DNA of 64,000 nt from Gentiana macrophylla (Eukaryota > Streptophyta > Magnoliopsida > Gentianales > Gentianaceae). The notes beneath the pieces were generated by a model. It saw only the letters and a list, made by a program, of their open reading frames with translations, did no database searches and was not told the origin of the DNA. Every line of letters begins with the position of its first letter. Position 1 is the first letter of the stretch. Where the stretch lies: positions 81,302,800-81,366,799 of the forward strand of contig CM047815.1 of the NCBI GenBank assembly GCA_026214975.1, written 5' to 3'. The position numbers and the translations under genes were made by a program. Of this stretch, positions 31,209 to 44,766 are shown one piece after another.

Positions 31209-34200
31209 TGTTGAAAAAGTGTCCTAAACCCAATCAGGTTGGACCAGATACGACCGGGTCGGGTCATCTACAGTCTATTTTAGTTCGTGTAATAACTTTA
31301 TTATGATTAATAAAAGCACTTTTCTTATTATATATTGTTTATCTTCATGTTATTGGTTGAATATATATAGTAACGTCCCTAGTGTCAAACTGTGATAGAG
31401 AAATCATTATAGTGATTATGGTTGATGAGATCTCTAATCGCTTTAATAAGTTTGATGCTTAAATGTCTCTAGTCATATGTACTATGAAATAGGACATTGA
31501 TAGTATGATTAGACTAGCACGTATTGGATGTCTTCTATCTTATTGAAGATAGGGATAGATCTCGTCTATCGAAGTGTAGAGGCACTTGGACAGTATGTGG
31601 ACGTGTATTGGAGAATGCGTACGTTAGACTGACCCACTTACATTAAGTGTCAGACTATGTGGTATTTGTGTAATTATATTGGTCCTTTGTAAAGGCTGAC
31701 ACAAGTTTAGAGGGGGGTGAATAAACTTGTCACCAAAAACTAGATTTTAAGTCTGATTCGTTCAGCTCAAAACTTGTGTGGAGTTAAGCTGATATAGCTG
31801 AGTATAAGTCAAAACGGAATTATGCTAAACCTGAGTCAACCGGCAGCAGATAAGTTTTAGCCTTTATGCAGATCTTGTTGTATCTAAGAAAAAGCTGATA
31901 AGTATGCAAAAATGAATTCAGGTGAATGTCAGTTTGTGAACTGTTAGTGAATATAACAATCAGTTTGTTCAGTTATGCTGTATATAAAACTTGTATGAAA
32001 AACAATCACATATAAGTAAATGCGTAAAGTAAGTGAGGCAAGAATTATAGTGGTTCCTGGTAGTGTAATCCTGTCAGTCCACTCTTCCCCTATGATGTAG
32101 GAGGAAAATTCCACTAGAACTTTCTGAAATAGCCGGTTACAAAAAGTCTTAATTGATAGTCCTTGACTAATCCCTAGCTTCACTATCTAAACAACTGTAG
32201 AACATGTGAGATTGCTGCTCTGCAACTGGTTGAAACACTGGTCCTTAGAGGGTAGGATTGCCTCTTCTCCAGCTCCACCACAAACACAGTCTAACCAACT
32301 GCTAAAAACAAAAACTATCCTTGGCAAATCCTAAACCAGATTGCTTCACAGTCTAAACCTTTGATATGAATCAAAGTTGGGCTGGGAATCAATAAATTGA
32401 TTCTTGCTTGTGGTTCTTCTAAGTGTCGAAATATGGATTTGATCTTTGTAGCTTGAACACTTGAAGAATTCTAGATGTGATCTTGTAAAGCGCAAAGATT
32501 GATAGCAATTCGGATGAACAAGACTTGGGCACAATTATACTTGTATTCACGTTTGATTCTTTTTTTGTGTCTTGATGCGAAGTCATATATTTATAGTGTG
32601 AGGTCCAACGTTCATCTTGCTTGAATTTGAATTCTATCAACGTTCATAGATGTGAGTGACCGTTCTGACATGTCAGTTCTTCATCCAATAATATCTCTTG
32701 ATTTGTAACGTTCAAATGTACGTTCAGTTCTTTGAATGACTACCTTTAAAACTGAGTAGCTTGATCAGTTTTAATCTGAGTATGTCAGTTATCAGTTTGT
32801 TAACTGACTTAGAGCATTAACTGAGTTTTACTCTTCTTCAAAACTTAGTACTCTATTCATATGATTTTGTATAACTTAATCAGAGTACACCTATCCTTAA
32901 ATAAATCTTCTAAGATATCATTGTCCTTGTGATTCTTAGGTCTTCATACAAGATCCATAAAGTCAGTTCAAGCCATCACAGACTTACCTGAATTCTAACT
33001 TTACAGTCTCGGCTTTTGATCTTCATAACTGAGTTTGAACCCTCAGATCTTCATTCTTCAATAACTGAGTCTGTGTCCCTCAGTTCTTCAATCTTCTAGA
33101 TAAGTCAACCGAGTATGTGTCCCTCAGCGAACTTACCTTCTTCAGTTATGAGTAAACTTCAGTTATGGGTGATATCTTCAGTTTTAGTTACTATCCAGTT
33201 TTCTAGATGATTTCCAGTTCTCAGTTTTACGACACTCTAACTATTACAGTGCTTGTCTAATATAACTTATACAATTATCAGACTCTAGTAAATCCTATAC
33301 ATTCAGTTCTAGACATCTTTTAGCTTTTCACTATAACAGCTAGCTTCAGCACTTCATCAATGTGGTGTAAATAAATATTTAGATAAATACGATGAATCAT
33401 CATCAAAACATAAATTTTATTTCCAACAAATTATCCTTAAAACATGAGTCTTCATGGCATCACGGTGTGGATTGTCATTCTTTGACACTACTGAGATTTC
33501 CCCTAGCCACGAGGCGATAATGTGGTAGTGATTGGGTGTGATACTGAAGCATGCGGAATATACATGTTAGTTCGTCCGGGAATCGTGTATCCCATGACCG
33601 AGTGAATATCCGAAATGGCCTTCTTATAAGGAATGTCTAGCTCTCGTGAATTTTTGCAAAGTGGGAGTAAATGTGTTATTCGAGGAGCATGATATCTGAT
33701 TATAAGATACGATCGTTAATGTCCTGACACTCGAGATACAATCGTATGGATATTATTACAGCGGTGGGGGGTCACGGTGTGTTGCTAGAAGCTATCCCTT
33801 GATCGTTAGGTATGAAGGACATTTTTGTAATTTGCACTATGTGTCTACGGCCAACTTATTCGGAAGCCTATCGGGTCATACACATAAGAACATCGAGTCG
33901 GATTAAAATGTGGTTATAGTTGATGACCAAATAAGGAAAGTTTATCTCAAGACTATAAAGGTTATAGTGGTAAATTAATATGGTGGAATATATTTATTAT
34001 GAATAAATATAATACAAGATATTAATTATAATATTAAAGAATATTCCGGATGCCAATTATTGGCAAAAAAGGGCACAGATAATTAGTGTATTAGATACAC
34101 TCGGATTGTGATTTAATTAATAAGATTTCCATAATATTAATATTGGATAGTAATTAATTTTGGAAAAATATGGTAGTAAGATAAATATATTTAATATGAG

Positions 34201-34705
34201 ATATTATAATAAAAGAGATAAATCAATCAAAATGATTTTTCTTATTTTATTGGGAAAATGTTTTCTTTTTCATCTATCTTCTAGGAAGCTTCTCCTAATC
34301 AGATTAGGGGACATGGGGTGCCACTTTCACCCTATTTAAGAAAGGGTTGGCTAGCTCTTTTGTACATCACAATTCCAAGAGCTAATAGTTCTTGAGTAAA
34401 ATAGAGAGCTTCTAGTAGAGAGTTAGAGAGGGAGAAAAGGGCCAGTCTAGCAGCCGGATTTTTCTGATAGCAATCCAAATAGGATTCCGGCGAGAAGTTC
34501 GTGTGGATTATCGATAGAAGCCGGACGCGTGGACGGCTTGTGCACAGTACTACTCTCCATTGACGGTCAAAGCGACGATCTTATAGATCATCCAATGTAT
34601 ATACCATCAAAACACTTAGCGTGTTTATTGTATTAAACGAAGTCAATCTTGGGATCGAAAATCAAATTTTAAATTCCGCTGCGTTAAACTAGTAATTTCC
34701 TAACA
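31209..34705 (+). repeat. E4 5' LTR, containing a SIRE-type solo LTR
   Basis: Own sequence is 31209-31676 and 33434-34705; the rest is the solo LTR and its duplicated target. It shares its start with 42316 and its end (gtgatttcctaaca versus gtaatttcctaaca) with 52555. Relative to the 3' LTR it lacks about 85 bases near 33760, between the tacagc and gggggtcacgg motifs. Confidence 0.88.
31677..33428 (-). repeat. Solo LTR, SIRE/Maximus type
   Basis: Minus-strand LTR: read on that strand it starts TGTTGGAAATAAAATTTATG, the usual SIRE opening, and ends TCACCCCCCTCTAAACTTG... GGACCAATA. It is flanked by the perfect 5-bp duplication aatta (31672-31676 and 33429-33433). The uninterrupted E4 3' LTR (gtgtaattatccttaa near 49035) shows the empty site. 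A complete element must have inserted here and lost one LTR and its interior by recombination. Confidence 0.88.
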
Positions 34706-34706
34706 A

Positions 34707-34719
34707 TGGTATCGGAGCC
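34707..34719 (+). other. E4 primer binding site
   Basis: tggtatcggagcc, one base after the LTR end, matches the initiator-Met copia primer site with one substitution from TGGTATCAGAGCC. Confidence 0.88.
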
Positions 34720-36510
34720 AACTTCGAGCTTAAGCAATAAGCACTAATTAAATTGCATAGTAATTAATCGATAGATGCAAGATCTACATTCGTGAAACGA
34801 TAAAAACAAAACAAACAAAAATTGAATCGATGGGGCTCTCGCCGATCGGGCGGTCGTCCCTTCCTCCATGGCGGCGCCGACAACCCTAGTGGCCCGACGC
34901 CAACCGGGTCTTCTCAAAGGGAGATCGATTCGTTTTCGTTTTGCGATATTTATTGTGCATTGATATTTCCTTTGTTTAGTTGTGTCATGTGGCTAACTAA
35001 TGTTTCAAATAGTTTGAGCCATTGGGATGCCACATGGCATATCAACCAAAATATTGGCTTTTCCAAATTTTGTTTAGAATAGGCCTGGGGCATTTCCAAA
35101 TATTTGATTTGGGAAAAAACCTAGGCCTAGGCCACTTTCAAAATTTTGATTTTGAAAAGTGGCCAGGCAGTCAACCAAATTTTGTTAGGAAAGATGCATT
35201 TTGGTTTAAGAAACCAAAGGCATCCCTTTTGGTTAAGAACCAAAAAGAAAGGAAATAAAAGAGACCTTTTAGTTTTGATTTTAATTTTGAATAGTTCCAA
35301 ATTAATAAAATTGAAATTAGAATCGATTTAAAATTAAATGTTAATTTTATTTTCGATTAAAGTCGTTTAATTAATTAAAAGTTGATTAATTATTTGATGT
35401 GATAAAATAATACACATGAGTAGTTAAATAGTTTAAATTTTAATTTGATCTTTTTCATAAGATATAATTGTATGGATTAGATGTGTAGATATAATGTGAT
35501 TATATGGACCCCGATTGATCATGGACTCGAACAATAGGATAGATGGGAATGTTTTACTTTATGTTGGTTTTTCCAAATTGTCCTAGGCCGTTATGAAGAA
35601 CGTGACCTAGTTTACTTTTTGAATTTATCTCATTCCCATTAGCTCTCCCTGTGTGAGGCGGGTGTAATTATTTATTAGATAGATTATTATATAACAAGAA
35701 TGGAGCAAGAAGATGAAGACCAAAGAGCGATAAAGAACTCATTGGCGTCAAAGAATAAAGATCCTACTTGGTGGTTGCAAACTACCCTTAGTTTGTGACC
35801 CATGGTTTCGCTCGGTTGTATTCAAACCGAACCTAGGAAAAGTCCATGATCATACTGGTTATATTGTGCGCGAATGTTGTTTATGTTTTACTTTATACGA
35901 TATCGTAGTAATATGCACATAATAGATGAGACCGTAATTAAATAAAATTAATTAATTGAATTAATTTAAAATTACTCTCACCTCAAAAGAATCAAGTCGA
36001 AATTGCCTCCCCATATTATAACGATGGTGAAGAGCCCTTTTTCGGATCCAACTTATCAGCCAAAGCAGGGGGTTGACCTACCTCGAGTATATCGTCGTTA
36101 TCGAGATATGATCGTAAGAGATCTCACGAATATTGGGGTTATGACTTGACTAAGAATTCTCTCGGCCACCAGCCAAAGCGGGGTCGTTTGGATTTTAGAG
36201 GCAAGGGTTTGACTACTTCATAAGATGAAAATTGTCAAAGACTTGACTAGTCAAACAGCAAGAGTCGTATAAGATACGGTCGACAAAAGGTTGTCCACCT
36301 ATTGGACTATTTTCGGCCCATCAGCCAAAGCAGGGGGTCGAGGTGGTTTAATGGGATCTTGTCCACTAAAGGAATTAGTTTTTCTTGAAAGTAAATTGGA
36401 GTAGTTGGCTAGTGGGAGCAAAACCTCATAAAATTTTAAACTGCAAATTTTTGGTTTTGAATATAGAAACTTTTACTTATTATATCTTTATTTATTGTTT
36501 TTTGTAGAAA
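34720..36510 (+). other. E4 long non-coding leader
   Basis: About 1.8 kb between primer site and gag. Short open frames (34822-35082 and others) show no domain. A phrase of the type agccaaagcaggggg recurs near 36060, 36170 and 36310, and ctagtgggagc occurs at about 36410. It parallels the leader at 1-3201. Confidence 0.65.
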
Positions 36511-36873
36511 ATGTCAAATAAATTGATCCTTTGTTTTATCATCGACAATAAGCTAGATGAAACCAACTTTCTCGACTGGGAAAGAAATCTCAAAATCGTT
36601 TTGAGGCATGAGAAGATTGGCTATGTCTTGGACGAACCCATACCGGAAAAGCCTGCAGAGGGCTCGGCTGCAGATGTTGTCGAGAAGTACAACAAGCACT
36701 GTTCTGACAGTACTGATGCTACATGTATCATGCTTGCTTTTATGACACCTGAACTGTAGAAACAACATGAGTCTATGGACGCCTACTCAATCATGGTTCA
36801 CCTAAAGGAGCTTTACGCATATCAGTCTCGCACTGAGAGGTACGTGGTCTCGAAGGCCCTGTTTGGTTGTAAG

Positions 36874-37589
36874 TGTTAAGAAATCAATCGAGTAGCGCAG
36901 CGGAATTTAAAAAATTGATTTCCCGATCTAGGATCGTCTATGTTTAAACAATAAACATGCAAGAGAGGGGACGGTACTATTACCTTGGTTGATCTAAAAG
37001 ATCGACGCTTTGACCGTCCGGTAGGAGTAGATGTGCGCGAGCCGTCCAAGCGTCCGGCCTCTACCAGTAATCCACACGAGCACCTCGCCGGAATCCCGCC
37101 AAGTATTGTTATTAGAAAAACCCAACTGCTAGGTCGGTCTTTTTTCTCTCTCAAAATCTCACAAGAAGCTCTCTTTTATTTTCACAAGAATTCTAAACTC
37201 TTGGAATTAAGATGTACAAAAGAGCTAGCCAACCCCTTACTTATATAGAGCAAAATGGCGCCCCATGCACTAATAAAATCCTTGGGGATTAAGTCTTGTG
37301 TTAATTAAGGAGAAAGAAAACTTTTTCCTAATAAAATAAGGAAAACCTCATAATTGATTTATCTCTTTTATTTAACATCTTATATTAAATATTTTCAAGA
37401 TATTGTCAATATCTTATATTGAATATCTTTATCTTATTACCATAAATCTATTTTCCAAAATCAATTAATATCCAATATTAATCTTATGGTAATCTTATTA
37501 ATTAAATTACACAATTCAAATGTATCTTATACACATAAGATTGCGCCAATTATTAGCCAATACACGTGAGTCACACACACACAAATTTT

Positions 37590-37660
<71 letters not shown>

Positions 37661-38798
37661 CAACATAACTCAATATCTTCTTATTTAATTTATTCATAAT
37701 AAATAAATACCACCATATTAATTTACCACTATAACATTTATAGTACGAGATAAATTCTTTCCTTATTTGGTTATCAACTATAACCACATTTTAATCCGAC
37801 TCGATGTTCATATGTGTGTGATCCGATAGGCTTCCGAATATGTTGGTCGTAGACATAAGGCGCAATTACGAAAATGCCCTTCCATCTAACGATCACGGAT
37901 AGCGTCTAGCAACACCGTGACCCCCAATCATCGGAAGAGTCAATACGCAATGACTACTACCTTTCATGTGCTCGGTTAGCGTGTAAATAGAATCCTATCG
38001 CTGTAATAATATCCATACAGTCGTACGTCGAGTGTCAAGCATTGACGACCGTATCTTATAATCTGGATATCATGCTCTCTCGAAATAACTCATTTACTTC
38101 CACTTTGCAAATATTCACGAGAGTAAGACATTCCTTTTAAGAAGGTCATTTCTAATATTCACCCCTACTATTAAGGTACGAGATTCCCAGAAGACCTAAC
38201 ATGTATACTCCGAATGCTTCAGTATCATACACAATCACTACCGCATGATCGCCCCATGGTTAGGGGAAACCTCAATAGTGTCAAAGTATGACAATCCACA
38301 CTGTGATGCCATGTAGACTCCGGTCCTAAAGATAATTACAGAACCTTCACATATTGTGACACTTAACAGTGTAAGTGGGTCAGTCTAACGTATTGATTCT
38401 CTAATACACATTCCACGTACAGTCCAAGTGTCTTTACACTTAAATAGATGAGATCTATCCCTGCCCTTAAAGACAGAAGACATCTAATACGTGCTAGTAT
38501 GCTGGTGCTATCAATGGCCAGTTTAATAGTACATCAGCCTAGAGACATTTAAGTATCAAACTTATTAAAGTGATTAGAGATCTCATCAACCATAATCGCC
38601 TATCATGGTTTCTCTATCACAGTTTAATACTAAGGATGCTATCATATAATAATTCATAATTGGATCTTTAAAAAGAACAAATATATGACAACATAAAAGC
38701 CATTTATTATATATGTATAACCATAAAGAAATGGTAGAAATGATCCAACTCAGTCGGATCCGGTCCAACCCGATTGGGTTTAGGACACTATTTCAACA
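36874..38798 (-). repeat. Solo LTR of E4's own family, antisense in E4 gag
   Basis: Minus-strand copy of the E4 LTR: on that strand it begins TGTTGAAATAGTGTCCTAAA and ends CGATTGATTTCTTAACA. It is 1,925 bp long and flanked by the duplication gtaag (36869-36873 and 38799-38803). A second member of the family inserted into E4 gag and then collapsed to a solo LTR. The open frame seen at 37527-37787 is only the TA repeat. Confidence 0.9.
37592..37658. repeat. (TA)n microsatellite
   Basis: About 33 uninterrupted TA units within the solo LTR, next to a short CA run. Confidence 0.95.
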
Positions 38799-39343
38799 GT
38801 AAGATGGCATCTGGGACTGCTGTAGGGTGGCATGTGCTTAAAATGATCGGGTACATAGAGAGGCTTGGGAAGCTGGGCCACAAGTTGAAACATGAGTTAA
38901 GTATTGACTTAATTCTGCAATCTCTACCTGATTCATACTCACAGTTCGTGATGAATTATCACGTGAACAAGATAGATTGCTCCCTTGCAGAGTTATTGAA
39001 CATGTTGAAAACTGTTGAGGGCATTGTGGGGAAGGGAAAGCAAGTGTTGCTGGTCACTTCTAACAAGGTCAAGGCAAAAGCCCAAAAGAAGTCCAAGAAG
39101 GTGAAGGATGTCCCTAAGCCAACACCTAAGATAGCTAAAGACAAATCCAAGGATGCTTGCTTCCATTGCGGTGAGACTGGACATTGGAGGAGAAACTGCA
39201 AAGGCTTCTTGAGTACCAAGAAGAGGCATTTTGATGCTTTGACTTCAGGTATGTTTATGATTGAGATCAATATTGCTTCTTCTAAGTCTAACCACTGGGT
39301 ATTAGATACTGGTTATGGTTCTCATATTTGTACGAATATGTAG

Positions 39344-42301
39344 GCACTAAGAAGAACTAGAGAACTGAGGAAAGGAGAGGTGGACCTACGCGTTTGGAAT
39401 GGAGCAAGTGTTGCTGCACTAGCCGTAGGAGTTTATTTTCTTTCGTTGCCCAGTGGGCTAGTACTAGAACTTAATAACTATTATTTTGTTCTTGCTCTTA
39501 CGAAGAGCATTATTTCTATTTCCACATTAGATGTTGAAGGATTTTCTTTTACGTTCAAGAATAAATGTTGTTTTTTTCACGTGATGGAATTTTTTATGGT
39601 ACTGGAATGCTTAGCAATGGTCTCTACATATTAGATATGAATGTTGACGTACTTAATATAAACAACAAGAAAGCATAAATAAATGACTTGAATGAATCCT
39701 ACTTATGGCATTGTAGACTTGGCCATATAAATAAGAATCACATTTCAAAACTCCATAAAGATGGACTACTGGATCACTTCGATTATGAATCGTTTGACAC
39801 ATGCGAAGCTTGTTTACTTGGCAAGATGACAAAGTCACCATTTAGTGGAAAAAGGATATGATCCAATGAATCACTTGAGCTCATACATACTGATGTGTGC
39901 GGCCCAATGTCAATTCAAGCCAAATGAGGATACTCTTATTTTATCACCTTCACTGATGACCATTCACGCTATGGTTATGTATACTTAATGAAGTATAAGT
40001 CTGTGTCTTTTGAAAAGTTTAAAAATTCAGAAGTGAAGTTGAGAAACAGCTGGGTAAAGAAATCAAGACACTTCGATCCGATCGAGGTGGAGAATACCTA
40101 GATGGAGAGTTTCAAGATTACTTGAAGGAGAATGGGATTCAACCTGAATGGACCCCTCCCCGAATGCCTCAAATGAATAGTGTGTCTGAGAGGAGGAACC
40201 GCACCTAGTTGTACATGGTGAGATCCATGATGAGCTACGCAATTCTCCCAAAATCATTTTGGAGGTATGCTCTAGAAACCGCATCCTATAAAATGAACCG
40301 AGTTCCATCAAAGACGGTTGATTCTGCGAGTCTGGGTTATCTAAAACCTTGTGGTTGTCCGACTTACGTGAAGCGGATGATGCCTGACAAACTAGAACCT
40401 AGATCTGACAAATGTCTGTTTGTGCGTTATCCTAGGGAAACCAAAGGGTACCAATTTTACAACCCTGGGGAACAAAATGTGTTTGTTTCCAGGACTGTCC
40501 ACTTTCTGGAGAAATAGTTTATTCTGGATAGGGTCAGTGGGAGTAAGATTGTTCTTGAAGAAATTCAACAACCATTTACGGATAACAGTCAAAGATGGAA
40601 GTAGAGGAAACGCCACACACGGATGAGATGCCAACCTCTACCGTGGACATACTATCACCTCAAAGATCCACCAGGAAACGTCGTGAACCCAAAAAGTACA
40701 CAGGAGTATACCTCATGGAAGATGAGGACCTTAAGACTTACGAAGAGGTGTTATTAAGGCATGACAAAGAGAAATGGCTAGAGGCCATGAATTCTAAAAT
40801 GGAATCCAAGAAAGACAACCAAGTTTGGAACTTAGTTGATCCACCTGAAGGAATAGTTCCTATAGGGTGTAAATGGGTCTTTAAGATAAAGACCGACATG
40901 GACGGTAACGTGACTACCTACAAGGCTAGGTTAGTGGCAAAAGGATATAAACAAAGACAAGGAGTTGACTATGACGAAATCTTTTTGCCCGTTGCCATGT
41001 TAAAATCCATTAGAATTTTGCTCTCTATTGCGGTATACCATGATTACGAAATCTGGCAGTTGGATGTGAAAATAGCTTTCCTTAACGGGAACCTGTCTGA
41101 GGAGGTGTATATGACACAGCCTGACGGTTTCACTACCAATGACACCAGGATGGTGTGTAAACTGCAAAGATCCATTTATGGATTAAAGCAAACTTCTCGG
41201 AGTTGGAATCTTCGCTTTGATGAGATAATCAAATAGTTTGACTTCATCAAGAATGAAGATGAGCCATGTGTTTACAAGAAGGTTAGTGGGAGTGCCATTG
41301 TGTTCTTAGTGCTTTATGTAGACGACATATTGCTCATAGGGAATGATGTGCCTATGTTACAGTCAGTCAAAGCTTGGTTATCAAAAAACTTCTCAATGAA
41401 GGACTTGGGTGAAGCAGCCTATATTCTAGGGATCAAGATCTATAGAGATAGATCTAAGAGGTTGCTTGGTCTGTCACAATCCACCTATATAGACAAGATG
41501 CTGAAGAGATTCAGCATGGATCAGTCCAAGAGAGGATTGTTGCCCATGTCATATGAGGTCTACCTGTCAAAGGAAATGTGTCCTAAGACAGAGGAGGTTA
41601 GGGTGCAAATGAGTAGGATCCCTTACTCTTCGGCTATTGAGTCCATCATGTACGTGATGTTGTGCACTAGACCAGATGTCTCGTACCCTCTTAGTATGAC
41701 TAGTAGGTACCAGTCTAATCTAGGTGATGGTCACTGGATTATAGTCAAGAATATTCTAAAGTACATGAAACGTACAAGGGATATGTTCCTGGTTTTCGGG
41801 AATGGTGATTTAGTATTACGAGGTTATACATATGCCAGTTTTCAAACTGACAAAGATGACTTGAAGTCATAGTCTAGATTTGTTTTCACGCTTAATGGCG
41901 GAGCAGTGAGCTGGAAGAGTTCCAAGTAGGAGACTACTGCAGACTCTACAACGGAAGCCGAATACATCGCAGCCGCGGAGGCGGCAAAAGAAGCAGTTTT
42001 GATGAAGAAGTTCATTACTGAACTTGGTGTGGTTCCCTCCATTGAAGGTCCAGTGCCACTGTACTCTGGTAACAATGGGGAAATTTCTCAGTCAAATGAA
42101 CAAAGGTCTCATCAGAAGTCTAAACATGTGCTACGGTGCTATCACTTGATTAGAGAGATAGTAGATAGAGGAGATGTAAAGATAAAGAAAGTCCACACGG
42201 ATGATAACATAGCTGATCGGTTAACCAATGCGTTGTCACAGGCAAAGCATGAGAAACATGTTCACATGCAAGGGCTTAGGTATATGGGTGATTGGCTTTA
42301 G
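39344..42301 (+). pseudogene. E4 pol: protease remainder, integrase, reverse transcriptase, RNase H
   Basis: The pre-integrase zinc finger is near 39710 (LWHCRLGHINKNHISKLH, CEACLLGKMTKSPF). The integrase core has LIHTDVCGPM and FTDDHSRYGYVYLMKYKS, with the DRGGEYLDGEF motif near 40080. The integrase C-terminus includes DKLEPRSDKCLFVRYPRETK. Reverse transcriptase runs from about 40770: [33 protein letters not shown], then YVDDILLIGND (about 41315). RNase H follows with STTEAEYIAAAEAAKEA (about 41950) and ends KKVHTDDNIADRLTNALSQA. Stops near 39342, 39634, 39860, 39930, 40209, 40517, 41236, 41872 and 41928 show long inactivity. Confidence 0.9.
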
Positions 42302-42305
42302 GACA

Positions 42306-42315
42306 AGTGGGAGAT
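42306..42315 (+). other. E4 polypurine tract
   Basis: aagtgggagat immediately precedes the 3' LTR (tgttgaaaagg at 42316). Confidence 0.75.
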
Positions 42316-42526
42316 TGTTGAAAAGGTGTCCTAAACCCAATCGGGTTGGACCGGATCCGACCGGGTCGGGTCATTCACAGTCTGTTTTAGTTCGTGTAAT
42401 AACTTTATTATGATTAATAAAAGCACTATTGTTATTATATATTGTGTATCTTCATGTTATTGGTTGTATATATATAGTAACATCCCTAGTGTCAAACTGT
42501 GATAGAGAAACCATTATAGTGATTAT

Positions 42527-44273
42527 CGATAAGTGTCAACTTTGCTATCATTTCGTGTGCATTTTACCCCTTATTTGTAGTTTATTCGATGTGATTTGGG
42601 GATAGTTACGTGTTTTTATAGCACATCTCACCACTACTTGAATCACGAGATGATAGGGCGTGTACGTCCGAAATCTCCATATTTTTGGGTGAATTTTGTG
42701 TGTTTTATTGGCATTTGTCATGCTTGGGTTTTCTTGTTTTTATTTGTTATAGGTGCGGCGTGACAAAGGGCGTGATGAGGATCACAACGGAATGAAAATC
42801 GTCCAAAATGAAGTTCGTATAAAGAAATGGCGCGAGATTCAAGATCAGGCGTTCGGGAAAAAAGAAAAGAATAAGAAAAATTGAATACAAAAACAGCAAC
42901 CATCACACCTAGGGTGTGATGAAGACTGTTTTTCACTCTTTAAAAATATGCCCGAAGTTAAAGATTTGAAATGGATCAAGCATCGTTGATATTTTCATTA
43001 TTTTGTCATTTAATCCGCATTTTGAGCTCCTTGAAGGCGTTTTCTGGAAACGTTGTCTTCATGAAAGTTGTAGATAATTGAATAAGCTTTCCAACTCAAC
43101 TTGAATCACACAAATCGGAATCGCACACGAAAAGATATCACCGAATTACTGGTGATATGCTTGGATGGCTGCGCCGATGACGTCATCAATACGCTGGATG
43201 ACGTCAGCCGTCGCGAATATCGGAGTTTTTCACTATTTTGGGTCGAATTTGGCCTATATAAAAACGAAATTAGGTCAAATTTTCACCACAATTTCATACA
43301 ATAATTTTCTTTTTTGTTTTTTAGATTTTTTCTTCCCAAAAACTAGAGATTTAGGTTAAATTTCTTGCATCATATTGCTACGAATGTTGGTTTCTTTCGA
43401 GAATTTCTTCTCTACGGATTGACAAACCGATTGGAGATTTTCTACAACTTTATTGGTAATTTATTTTTAGCTTTTTATCATGTATTTCTCTTGTTTATTC
43501 TTGAATTCTTGTTTTGATTTTCCAATTATGAGTAGCTAAATTTGTTATAGTTAGATTATGTGATGGAACTACGAAATTAATGTCTAATCGATGATCTAAG
43601 GAAGAGTATGGCTTAAAAATTTAATCTTTTGAATTGGTGTGTTCTAAAACTTGAACCTAATGCTATTAGTGAAGTCGCGAACCATTAATTGATCATACAC
43701 ACGAACTTTATAAATGTATTTTGCGAGGGAGTGTGCGAACTAGAGTTTTAGGATTGTCATGCACGAACTAGTCGAGTTTTTCGCAGCCTGTTCCTTGGTA
43801 AGGTTTTTCTAGCTAAGCCATGAACTTGGTGGATGCGGAGCGTCTCATAGTTTTTTTCTTCATATTAGGTCAATTAAATCCCGTAGAGGGGACTGTTGAA
43901 CCGAGTATAGGGTAACTAGGTTGTGGTATTAGCGCCTAGGAACCAGTTTAGGAGATTGCACCCACAACACATTCATTAGAAGCTATTGGTTGGTTGGTAG
44001 GTTAAGGGTCATCCTTAGTGATTCGGTAGATGTGTTAAGAGTAGTGTTCTTGATCATAGTTTAGCTATTCATTTTATCATATATTTTAAAGTTAGAATTC
44101 TCATTTCTTTTTCTATAATTAATACTTTCACCCTTATTGTGAGCCTAAACTAAATACGAGCATGATTGTGATACTTAACTGATTCCTCGTGGGATACGAC
44201 CTTGCTCGTCGTTGTAGTACAACCGACCCGGAACTCTGTCGGTTAAAGTTGGTTTGCTATAATTTGGCCATCA
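42527..44273 (+). repeat. Gypsy-like element 5' LTR
   Basis: Begins cgataagtgtcaac (TG mutated to CG) and ends ggccatca. It is colinear with 47038-48780. Open frames inside (for example 43101-43304) recur in the other LTR at 47613-47816 but have no recognised domain and simply reflect LTR sequence. Confidence 0.9.
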
Positions 44274-44280
44274 AGTTTTC

Positions 44281-44297
44281 TGGCGCCGTTGCCGGGG
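44281..44297 (+). other. Gypsy-type primer binding site
   Basis: tggcgccgttgccgggg, seven bases after the 5' LTR, is the primer site form common in plant Ty3/gypsy elements. Confidence 0.85.
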
Positions 44298-44460
44298 AAT
44301 CGGTTGATATCAGAAAATCACAGGAGTATTTAGGATTAGGTCATTTTTCTTTTATTTTTTTATTTTTTTTATTTTGATGTTGTGTTGAAGAGTCGCACCA
44401 CCTAATCCAGTAGTGGTAGTGACTTGATACCTTGATTGTGTTCTTGGCTTTTTCATTGAA

Positions 44461-44766
44461 TTGCAGAGTATGGATCCTTATGGCCAAGGAGGCTACTTCC
44501 CCTACTCATTTGAAGGATTTAATTTTGGTGGTATAGGTTATGGAACACAACCATATTATCAGTTCAACCCATACACAACACCCTACGATAACGAGTGGAA
44601 TTGTCCTCCAAGTTATCGGTTTGACACTCGATGCTTATCCATAATATTTTCAGCCGCCACAGTTACACCACCGCCGAATAGCACAACCGAGATTTTGTTG
44701 GAGCAACTTAGTCGATCCAAAAGAATTGAAGGATTCCCAAAGACCGCTTGGAATCGAGGTGGTTGA
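44461..44766 (+). pseudogene. Gag-like open frame in the non-autonomous gypsy element
   Basis: A 101-codon frame rich in Tyr, Gly, Pro and Phe (MDPYGQGGYFPYSFEGFNF), then SSTTEILLEQL-like sequence, ending GFPKTAWNRGG. Its place just after the primer site is where gag begins, and such Tyr/Gly-rich starts occur in non-autonomous gypsy elements. No domain can be named. The sequence that follows, to 47037, has only short frames. Confidence 0.4.

Larger units (their letters stand above)
36511..39343 (+). pseudogene. E4 gag and start of protease, interrupted by a solo LTR
   Basis: Gag starts at ATG 36511 (MSNKLILCFIIDNKLDETNF) with the copia gag pattern FLDWERNLKIVLRHEKIGYVL. A stop (PEL-stop-KQHE, near 36760) breaks it, and it is then cut at 36873 by the solo LTR. 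After the LTR it resumes at 38804 (MASGTAVGWHVLKMIGYIERL), continues with SLPDSYSQFVMNYHVNK and a Lys-rich stretch, and reaches the zinc knuckle CFHCGETGHWRRNC (about 39155). The frame ends at 39343 just inside the protease active site, which reads VLDTGYGSHIC. Confidence 0.88.

Noticed and set aside
37527..37787. Open frame with a long Tyr-Ile repeat
   Set aside because: It is the (TA)n microsatellite read as codons.
43101..43304. Repeated small open frame, also at 47613-47816
   Set aside because: Both lie at the same place in the two LTRs of the gypsy-like element. Duplication of the LTR explains the conservation.
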